From positions 124,001-188,000 of the forward strand of contig NZ_JAQSIP010000007.1 in assembly GCF_028649475.1 (NCBI RefSeq): a DNA stretch of 64,000 bases. The letters run 5' to 3'. The notes below the pieces were generated by a model, which saw only the letters and a program-made list of their open reading frames with translations, searched no databases and was not told the origin of the DNA. Of the stretch, positions 33,327-40,959 are shown piece after piece. The DNA is from Curvibacter cyanobacteriorum. Lineage in GTDB: Bacteria > Pseudomonadota > Gammaproteobacteria > Burkholderiales > Burkholderiaceae_C. Position 1 is the stretch's first letter. Every line of letters starts with the position of its first letter. Made by a program: the position numbers and the translations under genes.

Positions 33327-34493
33327 TCAGCGGAAGTAGCCCGACACCACCTTCCACTTGCCGTCCTGCAGCTGCGACAGGCGTGACGAATCATTGCCCA
33401 GTCGCTTGGTGGCGGTGTAGCTCAGCTCGGGGCTGCCGAAGATGTCGGTGGGCACGGTCAGGCTGTCCATGGCCTTCACAAAGCTGTCAGTGCTCAGGTT
33501 GGGGCCGGCCTTCTGCGCACCGCGGATGAACAGGTCCATCAGGGTGTAGCCGTAGGCCGAGAACACCGCCGGGTCTTCGTTGAACTTGGTGCGGTACTTG
33601 GTGGCCCAGAAGCGGATCGGTTGCGCGGCCTCGTCGAGGTAGGGGTTCTGCACCGTCATGGTGGCGTACAGGCCGTCCATGGCCTTGCCACCGAGTTTGT
33701 GGATCAGGTCGGTGTAGGCCGCCACCGAGCCCAGGAAGGTGGGGTTGAAGCCGGTTTTGCGCGCCTCGGCGATGGTGCCGATGGTCTCGCGGATGATGGT
33801 GCCCAGCACCACCATGTCGCAGTTGGCGGCTTTCATGCGCGCCACCTGGGACGAGAAGTCGGTGGCGCCGCGCTTGAACGAGGTTTTCTCGGCCAGCTCG
33901 GTGCCCATGCTCTTGACCCCGGCCTCGGCGCCCCGCAGCACCTCGAGGCCGAACTCGTCGTCCTGGTAGATGGCACAGATCTTCTTGGCCCCTTTCTCTT
34001 GCGCCAGGCGCGGCACGGCGATGCGCATCTGGTCGTAGTAGGCGCTGAGGAAGGCGTACTTGAGCTTGTGCGTGGGCTCGTACATTTCGCGCGCGGCGGT
34101 CAGCGGCATGAAATTGACCACGTTCTTGTCAAACTGCACCGGCATCGCGGCGTTGTTCTGGGCGGTGCCGATGTGGCCTGCCATGAGGAAGATCTTCTCC
34201 TGGTTGACCAGCTTTTGCGCGGCCAGCACGGCCTTCTTGGGGTCGTAGCCCGAGTCCTCGACCAGCAGGCGCAGCTTGCGGCCGTGGATGCCGCCCTGCT
34301 CATTGATCTCTTCGACGCGCAGCTGCATGCCGTTGCGGGCCTGCTTGCCGTAGCCGGCCAGCGGGCCGGACAGGTCCTGGATGCTGCCCAGCAAGATCTC
34401 GTCTTTGCTGACCCCCTGGCTTTGGGCCAGGGCGCTGCCAGCCAGCAGGCTGAGACTCAGGGCGAGGGCGGTGTGGGTCGCAGTGGGGCGCAT
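33327..34493 (-). CDS. Liv-type ABC transporter substrate-binding protein (copy 2, operon copy)
   Basis: 388 aa periplasmic binding protein, signal peptide 1-23 ending in SALAQ. The mature part (SQGVSKDEILLGSIQDLSGPLAGYGKQ) is closely related to the protein at 25693. Conserved segments include EDSGYDPKKAVLAAQKLVNQ, EMYEPTHKLKYAF and SSQVARMKAANCDMVVLG. It is the last gene of the livH-livM-livG-livF-ligase series on the minus strand, 80 nt after the ligase gene. The ligand is unknown. In families with an adjacent acyl-CoA ligase it is often an aromatic or branched carboxylate rather than leucine, which is inference. A GGAG ribosome-binding site precedes the start. Confidence 0.92.
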   Translation of the reverse strand: MRPTATHTALALSLSLLAGSALAQSQGVSKDEILLGSIQDLSGPLAGYGKQARNGMQLRVEEINEQGGIHGRKLRLLVEDSGYDPKKAVLAAQKLVNQEKIFLMAGHIGTAQNNAAMPVQFDKNVVNFMPLTAAREMYEPTHKLKYAFLSAYYDQMRIAVPRLAQEKGAKKICAIYQDDEFGLEVLRGAEAGVKSMGTELAEKTSFKRGATDFSSQVARMKAANCDMVVLGTIIRETIGTIAEARKTGFNPTFLGSVAAYTDLIHKLGGKAMDGLYATMTVQNPYLDEAAQPIRFWATKYRTKFNEDPAVFSAYGYTLMDLFIRGAQKAGPNLSTDSFVKAMDSLTVPTDIFGSPELSYTATKRLGNDSSRLSQLQDGKWKVVSGYFR

Positions 34494-34573
34494 GGAAGGT
34501 CTCCGAAAGGCGTGGGGTGGGTGAACTCGGGGGGCTTGGGCGGGGTCTGGGCGTGCTGGCAGCCGGTGACGGG

Positions 34574-36430
34574 TCAGCGGTACATGGCTTCGATCTGGGC
34601 CGCGTACTTCTTCTCGACCAGCTTGCGCTTGAGCTTCATGGTGGGCGTCAACTCCTCGTCCTCGGCGCTGAGCTGGGTGTCGAGCAGGAAGAACTTCTTG
34701 ATCTGTTCGACCCGCGCGAACTGCGTGTTGACCTGGTCGAGCACGCCCTGGATCAGCGCCTGCACCTCGGGCGCCCGGGTCAGACTGGCGTAGTTGCTGA
34801 AGGGCACGTCGTGGTCCTGGGCGTACTTCTCGACGTTCTCCTGGTCGATCATGATGATCACGGTCAGGTAGGGGCGCCGGTCGCCAATCACCACCGCGTC
34901 GGTGATGAAGGGCGAGAACTTGAGCTCGTTCTCCAGCTCGCTGGGCGTGATGTTCTTGCCGCCCGCGGTGATGATGATGTCCTTCATGCGGTCGGTGATG
35001 CGCAGGTAACCGTCGTCCTCCATGACGCCCACGTCGCCGGTGTGCAGCCAGCCGTCGGGGGTGATGGTCTCGGCGGTTTTCTCGGGCTGGTTCAGGTAGC
35101 CCTTGAAGACGTTCGGGCCGCGCACCAGGATCTCGCCGGTGGCCGGGTCGATGCGCACCTCGTTGTAGCTGGCCGCAGGTCCGATCGACCCCGGCTTGAT
35201 GCGGCTGGCCGGCACGCCGGTGGCGGCGCCACAGGTTTCAGTCATGCCCCAGACCTCGAGCATGGGCACACCGAGCGCCAAGTACCACTTGACCAGCTCG
35301 GGCGAGATGGGCGCGGCGCCCGTGACCAGAAAACGCGCGCGGTGGATGCCAATCATCTTGCGCACGTTGTTCAGGGCCAGCCAGCGCGCCAGGGTGAACT
35401 GCGCCTTCAAGGAGGTGCTCACCGCCTGGCCCGCCAGCACGCGGTCGGCGATCTGCCGGCCAACGCCAATGGCCCAGCCGTAGACCGCCTGCTGCAGGGC
35501 GCTGGACTCCTTGAGCGCGATCATCACGCCGGAGTAAAACTTCTCCCACACCCGGGGCACGGCGGTGAACACCGTGGGCGCGATCTCGCGCACGTTCTCG
35601 GGCACGGTCTCGGGGTTCTCGACGAAGTTGAGCTTGGAGCCGGTGTAGAGCGAAAAGTACTCCCCCCCCATGCGTTCGGCAATGTGGCACAGCGGCAGGA
35701 AGCACATCGCTTCGTCGTGCTCGTCGCGGGCGATCAGGGTGTTGTAGCCGCGCACGGTGTAGACCAGGCCGGCATGGGTGTGCATGGCGCCCTTGGGCTT
35801 GCCGGTGGTGCCCGAGGTGTAGACCAGGATGGCCAGGTCTTCAGGGCGGCAGGCCTCGACGCGGCGCATCAGTTCGTCGGGGTGGGCCGCGTTGTAGTCG
35901 CGCCCCCGTGCGCGCAGGGCGTCGAGGCTGATCACGCCGGGGTCGCGCAGTTCACGCAGGCCGTCCATGTCGAACACCACGATCTGGCGCAGGCCGGGCA
36001 GCTGGTCGCGCACTTCGAGGGCCTTGTCGAGCTGCTCGTCGTCCTCGACAAACAGCACCGAGGTGCGCGAGTCTTCGCACAGGTAATGCACTTGGCTGGC
36101 CGCGTCGGTCGGGTAGATGCCGTTGGAGACACCGCCGCAGCTCAGCACCGCGAGGTCGGCCAGCACCCACTCGATCACCGTGTTGGCGAGGATCGACGAG
36201 GTGTCGCCCGGCGCGAAGCCCAGGCTCATCAGCCCGCCCGCGATCTCGCGCACCGCGTCGGCGCTTTGCTGCCAGGTCCAGCTGCGCCAGATGCCCAGTT
36301 CCTTTTGCCGCATCCAGACCTGGGGGGCGCGCGCCTGGGCCGCGTTCCAGAACAGGGCGCTGATGGTCTCGCCAGGCATCACGATCTCGGTTCGGGGCTG
36401 GATGTGCCCCAGGTTCCAGAGTTGGGTCAT
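34574..36430 (-). CDS. AMP-dependent acyl-CoA synthetase/ligase
   Basis: 618 aa adenylate-forming ligase that activates a carboxylic acid with ATP and CoA. The AMP-binding signature YTSGTTGKPKGAM is at about 206-218, with the later motifs VTGAAPISPEL, VWGMTETCGAATG, GWLHTGDVG and ITDRMKDIIITAGGKNITP. The catalytic Lys region near the C-terminus (TPTMKLKRKLV) is present. The sequence resembles long-chain or branched-acid ligases found inside liv-type operons of Burkholderiales. Its position with the transporter suggests that the imported acid is converted to CoA-ester at once; the acid is not identified. The gap to livF is 6 nt. Confidence 0.9.
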   Translation of the reverse strand: MTQLWNLGHIQPRTEIVMPGETISALFWNAAQARAPQVWMRQKELGIWRSWTWQQSADAVREIAGGLMSLGFAPGDTSSILANTVIEWVLADLAVLSCGGVSNGIYPTDAASQVHYLCEDSRTSVLFVEDDEQLDKALEVRDQLPGLRQIVVFDMDGLRELRDPGVISLDALRARGRDYNAAHPDELMRRVEACRPEDLAILVYTSGTTGKPKGAMHTHAGLVYTVRGYNTLIARDEHDEAMCFLPLCHIAERMGGEYFSLYTGSKLNFVENPETVPENVREIAPTVFTAVPRVWEKFYSGVMIALKESSALQQAVYGWAIGVGRQIADRVLAGQAVSTSLKAQFTLARWLALNNVRKMIGIHRARFLVTGAAPISPELVKWYLALGVPMLEVWGMTETCGAATGVPASRIKPGSIGPAASYNEVRIDPATGEILVRGPNVFKGYLNQPEKTAETITPDGWLHTGDVGVMEDDGYLRITDRMKDIIITAGGKNITPSELENELKFSPFITDAVVIGDRRPYLTVIIMIDQENVEKYAQDHDVPFSNYASLTRAPEVQALIQGVLDQVNTQFARVEQIKKFFLLDTQLSAEDEELTPTMKLKRKLVEKKYAAQIEAMYR

Positions 36431-36436
36431 GTCTGC

Positions 36437-37261
36437 TTACCTCCAGTTTTTCTTCTTCTTCCAGCGCCGCTCGCCGCGCACGCCTTCGTCCTTCATGCCG
36501 AGGTAGAACTCCTTGATGTCGTCCTTCTCGCGCAGCCGGGCGCAGCTGTCTTCCATCACGATGCGGCCGTTCTCGAGCACGTAGCCATAGTCGGCGGCGT
36601 TCAGCGCCATGTTGGCGTTCTGTTCGACCAGCAGCAGGGTGGTGCCGCGTTCGCGGTTGATGCGCACCACGATCTCGAAGATCTCCTTGGTCAGCTTGGG
36701 GCTCAGGCCCAGGCTGGGTTCGTCGAGCAGGATCAGCGCGGGCTGGGCCATCAGTGCGCGCGAGATGGCCAGCATCTGCTGCTGGCCACCCGACAGCAGG
36801 CCGGCGTCTTGGCTGGCGCGTTCGCGCAGGATGGGGAAGTAGCCGTACACGGCCTCGATGTCGCGGGCCACCGCATCGCGGTCGCTGCGTGTGTAGGCCC
36901 CCATCAGCAGGTTGTCGTGCACCGACAGCAGGGGGAACACCTCGCGCCCTTCGGGCACATGCGACAGGCCTTGGCGCACGATCAGGGCCGGGTCCTGCGC
37001 GGTGATGTCGCGGCCACGGAACTCGATCGAGCCCTTGCGCGGGTCGATGATGCCCGAGATGGTCTTGAGGATGGTGGTCTTGCCCGCGCCGTTGGAGCCC
37101 AGCACGGTGGCGATTTCGCCTTCGCGCACCTGCAGGCTGACGCCGCGAATCGCCTTGATCGGGCCGTAGGCGCTCTCCACGTTGAGCAGCTTCAGCACGG
37201 CGTTGCTGACGTTGCCCGCGGGCGCCGCGGTGGGCGGGGTGGCCAGGGCGGTGGCGCTCAT
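36437..37261 (-). CDS. livF: Branched-chain-type ABC transporter ATP-binding protein LivF
   Basis: 274 aa ATPase of a HAAT-family importer. Walker A is GSNGAGKTT, the Q-loop region is HVPEGREVFP, the ABC signature is LSGGQQQML and Walker B is LILLDEPSLGL. The length is slightly more than usual (about 235-240 aa), owing to an N-terminal Ala/Thr/Pro-rich extension of about 25 residues and a basic C-terminus ending in KKKKNW. It overlaps the livG stop by 4 nt. It heterodimerises with LivG on the cytoplasmic face of LivHM. Confidence 0.92.
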   Translation of the reverse strand: MSATALATPPTAAPAGNVSNAVLKLLNVESAYGPIKAIRGVSLQVREGEIATVLGSNGAGKTTILKTISGIIDPRKGSIEFRGRDITAQDPALIVRQGLSHVPEGREVFPLLSVHDNLLMGAYTRSDRDAVARDIEAVYGYFPILRERASQDAGLLSGGQQQMLAISRALMAQPALILLDEPSLGLSPKLTKEIFEIVVRINRERGTTLLLVEQNANMALNAADYGYVLENGRIVMEDSCARLREKDDIKEFYLGMKDEGVRGERRWKKKKNWR

Positions 37262-38097
37262 GCCGCGCTCCTTTCAAAGGCGCTGCCCTCGGGGCGGCGC
37301 AAGTTGCTCACATCGTCGATGGTGCCCAGGTAGGCTTCGACCACGCCGGGGTGGGTCTGTACGTCACGCGGCGTGCCGCTGGCCAGCACCTCGCCCTGGT
37401 TCATGGCCAGCACGCGGTCGGACACGCGCGACACCAGCGTCATGTCGTGTTCGACCATCAGCACGGTGATGCCCAGTTCCTTCTGGATGTCCTGGATCCA
37501 GAACGCCATGTCCTCGGTTTCTTCGACGTTGAGGCCCGACGACGGTTCATCGAGCAGCAGCAGGCGTGGTTCGGTGCACAGCGCGCGCGCCAGTTCGACC
37601 ACCTTGCGCACGCCGTAGGGCAGGCCGGCCACCAGCGAATCGCGGTGGTGCTGCAGGTCCAGCAGCTCGATCACTTCTTCGGCTTTGCGCCGGGCCTGCA
37701 GCTCGGCCTGGCGGGTGCGCGGGCCAAAGAACAGGTCGCTCCACAGCCCGCTCTGGCGGTGCGTGTGGCGCCCGATCAGAAGGTTGTGCAGCACCGTGGC
37801 GTGCTCGAACAGCTCGATGTTCTGGAAGGTGCGCGCGATGCCCAAACCCGCGATCTGGTGCGGCGGCTGATCGGTCAGGCGCAGCACGCCGTTGGGGCCG
37901 CGGTAGTCGATCTCGCCCGTGGTCGGCGTGTAGATGCGGCTGATCAGGTTGAACACCGTCGTCTTGCCCGCGCCGTTGGGACCGATCAGGGTGAACACCT
38001 CCCCCTGGCGCACGTCAAAGCTCACCTGGTTGACCGCCAGCACCCCACCAAAGCGCACGCTGAGCTGGCGGGCCGACAGCAGAATGTCATCGTTCAC
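37258..38097 (-). CDS. livG: Branched-chain-type ABC transporter ATP-binding protein LivG
   Basis: 279 aa ATPase partner of LivF. Walker A is GPNGAGKTT, followed by RTFQNIELFEHATVLHNLLIGRHTH. The degenerate signature LPYGVRKVVELARAL and Walker B LLLLDEPSSGLN are typical of LivG. The GTG at 38097 is chosen because AGGAGGT lies seven bases upstream; the TTG at 38118 is less likely. The C-terminal ILASGTPRDVQTHPGVVEAYLG matches LivG proteins. It lies 78 nt downstream of livM and overlaps livF. Confidence 0.92.
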   Translation of the reverse strand: MNDDILLSARQLSVRFGGVLAVNQVSFDVRQGEVFTLIGPNGAGKTTVFNLISRIYTPTTGEIDYRGPNGVLRLTDQPPHQIAGLGIARTFQNIELFEHATVLHNLLIGRHTHRQSGLWSDLFFGPRTRQAELQARRKAEEVIELLDLQHHRDSLVAGLPYGVRKVVELARALCTEPRLLLLDEPSSGLNVEETEDMAFWIQDIQKELGITVLMVEHDMTLVSRVSDRVLAMNQGEVLASGTPRDVQTHPGVVEAYLGTIDDVSNLRRPEGSAFERSAA

Positions 38098-38175
38098 AGC
38101 GAAACCTCCTGGATTCAAGTGATGGGCGGCCTTCGGGGCGCAGCGACCTGCACGAAGTGAGGGAGCGTGGGGGCA

Positions 38176-39252
38176 TCATTTCAACCGGTCGGATTTCTGG
38201 AAGCTCTTCTGGCGCTTGAACATGCCCTTGCGGTAGAAGGGGAAGATCTGCAGCCAGGTGCGCACCTTGAGCCAGCGCCCGTACAGGCCCATGGGCTCGA
38301 ACAGCACAAAGGCGATCAGCACCACGCCGTAGACCAGGCCTTGCAGGCCGGGGGCCTGGCCGATGGCGTCGGGCAGGGCGTCTTTGGAGAGGGCGATCAA
38401 CTGCGGCATCGAGATCAGGAACAGCGCGCCCAGGAATGCCCCGTGCACCGAGCCGAGGCCGCCGATCACGATCATCAGCAGCAGGTCGATGGACTGCAGG
38501 ATGTTGAACTGGTCGGGCGAGATGAACTGCAGCTTGTGCGCGTACAAGGCCCCGCCCACGCCGGCCAGGGCGGCCGACAGGGCGAACGACAGCGTCTTGT
38601 AGTGGGCCAGGTGAATGCCCATGCTCTGGGCCGAGATCTCGGAGTCGCGGATGGCAACAAAGGCCCGCCCGGTGGGCGAGCGCAGCAGGTTCAGGATGCC
38701 CAGCGTGCTGGCCACCGCGATCACCAGGCAGATGAAGTAGAACGACTCGGCGCTGTCGGCCTTCCAGCCCAGCATCTCGGGGGCCTTCAGGTGCTTGCCG
38801 GCGTTGCCGCCGGTGACGCTTTCCCAGCGCGCAAAGACCTCTTCAACGATGAAGCCAAACGACAGCGTGGCCATGCCCAGGTAGATGCCTTTGACGCGCA
38901 ACGCCGGCAGCCCCACCACCAGCCCGACCGCCGCCGACAGACCGGCCGCGCAGGCCAGGGCCACCGGAAACGGCCAGCCCAGGCCGGTCAGCGCAGCCTG
39001 GGTGTAGGCCCCCACGCCGAGGAAGGCCGCGTGCCCCAGCGAGAACAGGCCCGTGAAGCCCGCCAGCAGCATCAGGCCCAGGCCCACGATGCCGTAGATC
39101 AGCACAAAGGTCAGCTGGGCCAGCCAGTACTCGGGCACCAGCCACGGCGCGGCCAGCAAGGCCAGCACCAGGGTGCTGTACCAGAACACATGGCCACCGT
39201 GTTTGGCCAGGGCGATGTCCTGGGCGTAGTCGGTCTTGAACAGAAAGCGCAT
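38176..39252 (-). CDS. livM: Branched-chain-type ABC transporter permease LivM
   Basis: 358 aa inner-membrane permease with about eight to ten hydrophobic helices. Family segments include LMLLAGFTGLFSLGHAAFLGVGAYT, LPALRVKGIYLGMATLSFGFIVEEV and GGALYAHKLQFISPDQFNILQSIDLLLMIVIGGLGSVHG. The C-terminal 30 residues are basic (FPFYRKGMFKRQKSFQKSDRLK) and probably cytoplasmic. An AGGAG ribosome-binding site precedes the ATG. It lies 101 nt after livH; that gap holds only a weak 32-codon frame that I do not call. Confidence 0.92.
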   Translation of the reverse strand: MRFLFKTDYAQDIALAKHGGHVFWYSTLVLALLAAPWLVPEYWLAQLTFVLIYGIVGLGLMLLAGFTGLFSLGHAAFLGVGAYTQAALTGLGWPFPVALACAAGLSAAVGLVVGLPALRVKGIYLGMATLSFGFIVEEVFARWESVTGGNAGKHLKAPEMLGWKADSAESFYFICLVIAVASTLGILNLLRSPTGRAFVAIRDSEISAQSMGIHLAHYKTLSFALSAALAGVGGALYAHKLQFISPDQFNILQSIDLLLMIVIGGLGSVHGAFLGALFLISMPQLIALSKDALPDAIGQAPGLQGLVYGVVLIAFVLFEPMGLYGRWLKVRTWLQIFPFYRKGMFKRQKSFQKSDRLK

Positions 39253-39353
39253 GGGTCAAAACTCCTGGCCGGGGGGCGCCACCGGGGCGGCGCTGAACGC
39301 AGTGAACGGGCAGGGCGCCAGGGCCCGGGGGGTGCAGCGGGTGTTCATGCGCA

Positions 39354-40229
39354 TCACACCTTCTTGCGCAGCTTGTCGCCGAACAGGCCGTTGGGCTTCA
39401 CCATCAGCATGATCAGCACCACGATGTAGGCGGCGATGTCCTTCACCCCTTCGGGCAAATAGAAGCCCGCCAGTGATTCGACCACCCCGATCACCAGGCC
39501 GCCGACGATGGCCCCGGGCAGGCTGCCGAAGCCGCCCACCACCGCGGCCGGAAACGCCTTCAGCCCGATGAAGCCCATGTTGGCGTGCACAAAAGTGATG
39601 GGGGCCAGCAGCAGACCGGCCACCGACGCGACGGCCGCCGCCAGGCCCCAGACCAGGCCGTTGAGGCGCTGCACCGGGATGCCCATGTAGTAGGCGGCGA
39701 GCTGGTTTTGTGACGAGGCCTGCATTGCGATGCCCAGCACGCTGTAGCGGAACAGCGCAAACAGCAGCAGGCACAGCGCGGCGGTGGCGGCGATCACCAC
39801 CGCCTGTTCGGCGTTCAGGGTCAGGCCGGCCCAGCTCCAGGCCATGTCCTTGTAGGGCACGGGCAGGGTGTGGGTTTCGGTGCCGATGTTGGGGATCATC
39901 GTCACCAGGCCGCGCAGCACGTATCCGATGCCGATGGTGAGCATCACCACCGAAAACGCCGGTTGGCCGAGGATGGGGCGGATCACCGCGCGTTCCAGCA
40001 CAAAGCCAAACAAGGCCATGGCCGCGACGGCGGCCGGCACTGCCAGCCAGAAGGGGAAGCCCAGCACCGTCATGAGGCCCAGGCCGGCAAAGGCCCCCAG
40101 CATCATCAACTCGCCCTGGGCGAAACTGACCGTCTCGGTGGCTTTGTAGATGAGCACAAAACCCAGGGCGATCAGGCCATAGATGCATCCCTGCGAGATG
40201 CCACTGATCAGCAGTTGCACAAATTGCAC
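39354..40229 (-). CDS. livH: Branched-chain-type ABC transporter permease LivH
   Basis: 291 aa inner-membrane permease, first gene of the transporter operon. It has the LivH signature ISQGCIYGLIALGFVLIYKATETVSFAQGELMMLGAF at the N-terminus, IGIGYVLRGLV, and GLKAFPAAVVGGFGSLPGAIVGGLVIGVVE near the C-terminus. Six to eight helices are evident. GGGGAG lies about seven bases before the ATG. The start is only 15 nt from the perfect operator-like repeat at 40245-40274, so this gene and the five behind it are the likely target of that control. Confidence 0.93.
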   Translation of the reverse strand: MQFVQLLISGISQGCIYGLIALGFVLIYKATETVSFAQGELMMLGAFAGLGLMTVLGFPFWLAVPAAVAAMALFGFVLERAVIRPILGQPAFSVVMLTIGIGYVLRGLVTMIPNIGTETHTLPVPYKDMAWSWAGLTLNAEQAVVIAATAALCLLLFALFRYSVLGIAMQASSQNQLAAYYMGIPVQRLNGLVWGLAAAVASVAGLLLAPITFVHANMGFIGLKAFPAAVVGGFGSLPGAIVGGLVIGVVESLAGFYLPEGVKDIAAYIVVLIMLMVKPNGLFGDKLRKKV

Positions 40230-40244
40230 ATCGGCTCCCCAATG

Positions 40245-40274
40245 ATTTATGCCAAGCGATTGCTTGGCATAAAT
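40245..40274. promoter_or_regulatory. Perfect operator ATTTATGCCAAGC-GATT-GCTTGGCATAAAT of the liv operon
   Basis: A perfect 13-bp inverted repeat with a 4-nt spacer directly upstream of livH. On the minus strand a -10 like hexamer TACATT (40280-40275) borders it, so the expected transcription start is inside the repeat, the usual arrangement for repression. The half-site recurs upstream of the TetR gene at 14228-14240 with one mismatch, and the core AAGCAATCGCTTG is shared exactly on opposite strands. It is not a terminator, as no T-run follows and no gene ends here. Confidence 0.8.
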
Positions 40275-40492
40275 AATGTAGCGGCCGACCTGTTCGTTTC
40301 ACACTCGGGGCTAACCCTGATCGGGGTCACCGCGGCGACGGCAGGCGCCACGTGGGGGACATGGTGCGGCGCCCGTGGGGGCTTGGCAATCCGGGTCAGG
40401 GCGCTACCGCGCGGCGTGGCCCTGGTGTATAAGCGCGGGCCCCTGGTGGGGGCAGGGGCGGGGGCCCGGCGGCAGGCCCCTGAGGGACGGCG

Positions 40493-40918
40493 TCAGGCGT
40501 CGTCGCGCGGGATCGGGCGCGGGCGGCCTTGCTCGTCGATGGCCACATAGGTCAGTGTGGCCTCGGTGACCTTGATGTACTGGCCCTGGGCGCGGAAGCG
40601 CTCGGCAAAGACCTCGACCCGCACCGTCATCGAGGTGCGCCCGATGCGTTCCATGGCCGCATAGAAGGACAGGATGTCCCCCACGCGCACCGGCTGCTTG
40701 AAGATGAACTCGTTGACCGCCACGGTGGCCATGCGGCCCTGGGCATAGCGCGCGGGCAGCACCGAACCCGCGAGGTCCACCTGGGCCATGACCCAGCCCC
40801 CGAAGATGTCGCCGTTGGCATTGCAGTCGGCGGGCATGGGGATCACCTTGAGCACCAGTTCCTGGTTCTGGGGCAGGCGTTCCTGAAAGGCGCGCTCGGT
40901 AGAGGGGTGGTCGGACAT
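40493..40918 (-). CDS. Acyl-CoA thioesterase, YciA-like
   Basis: 141 aa hotdog thioesterase. The characteristic N-terminal stretch PADCNANGDIFGGWVMAQVDLAGSVLP contains the catalytic Asn/Asp region of the YciA/BACH family, followed by VAVNEFIFKQPVRVGDILSFYA and VEVFAERF. YciA hydrolyses a wide range of acyl-CoAs and forms hexamers. The ATG at 40918 is chosen; a GTG two codons upstream is possible. It is divergent from the Atm1-type exporter gene with about 41 nt between the starts, so the promoters must overlap. It has no clear link to the liv operon, which starts 264 nt beyond its stop and runs the same way. Confidence 0.88.
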   Translation of the reverse strand: MSDHPSTERAFQERLPQNQELVLKVIPMPADCNANGDIFGGWVMAQVDLAGSVLPARYAQGRMATVAVNEFIFKQPVRVGDILSFYAAMERIGRTSMTVRVEVFAERFRAQGQYIKVTEATLTYVAIDEQGRPRPIPRDDA

Positions 40919-40959
40919 GGGCACAATCTCGGTAAAACTACAGTCTGGAATTGTCCCTC

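Noticed and set aside
39256-39353. 32-codon frame between livH and livM
   Set aside because: No ribosome-binding site, Pro/Ala-rich composition, and it simply spans the gap up to the livM ribosome-binding site.
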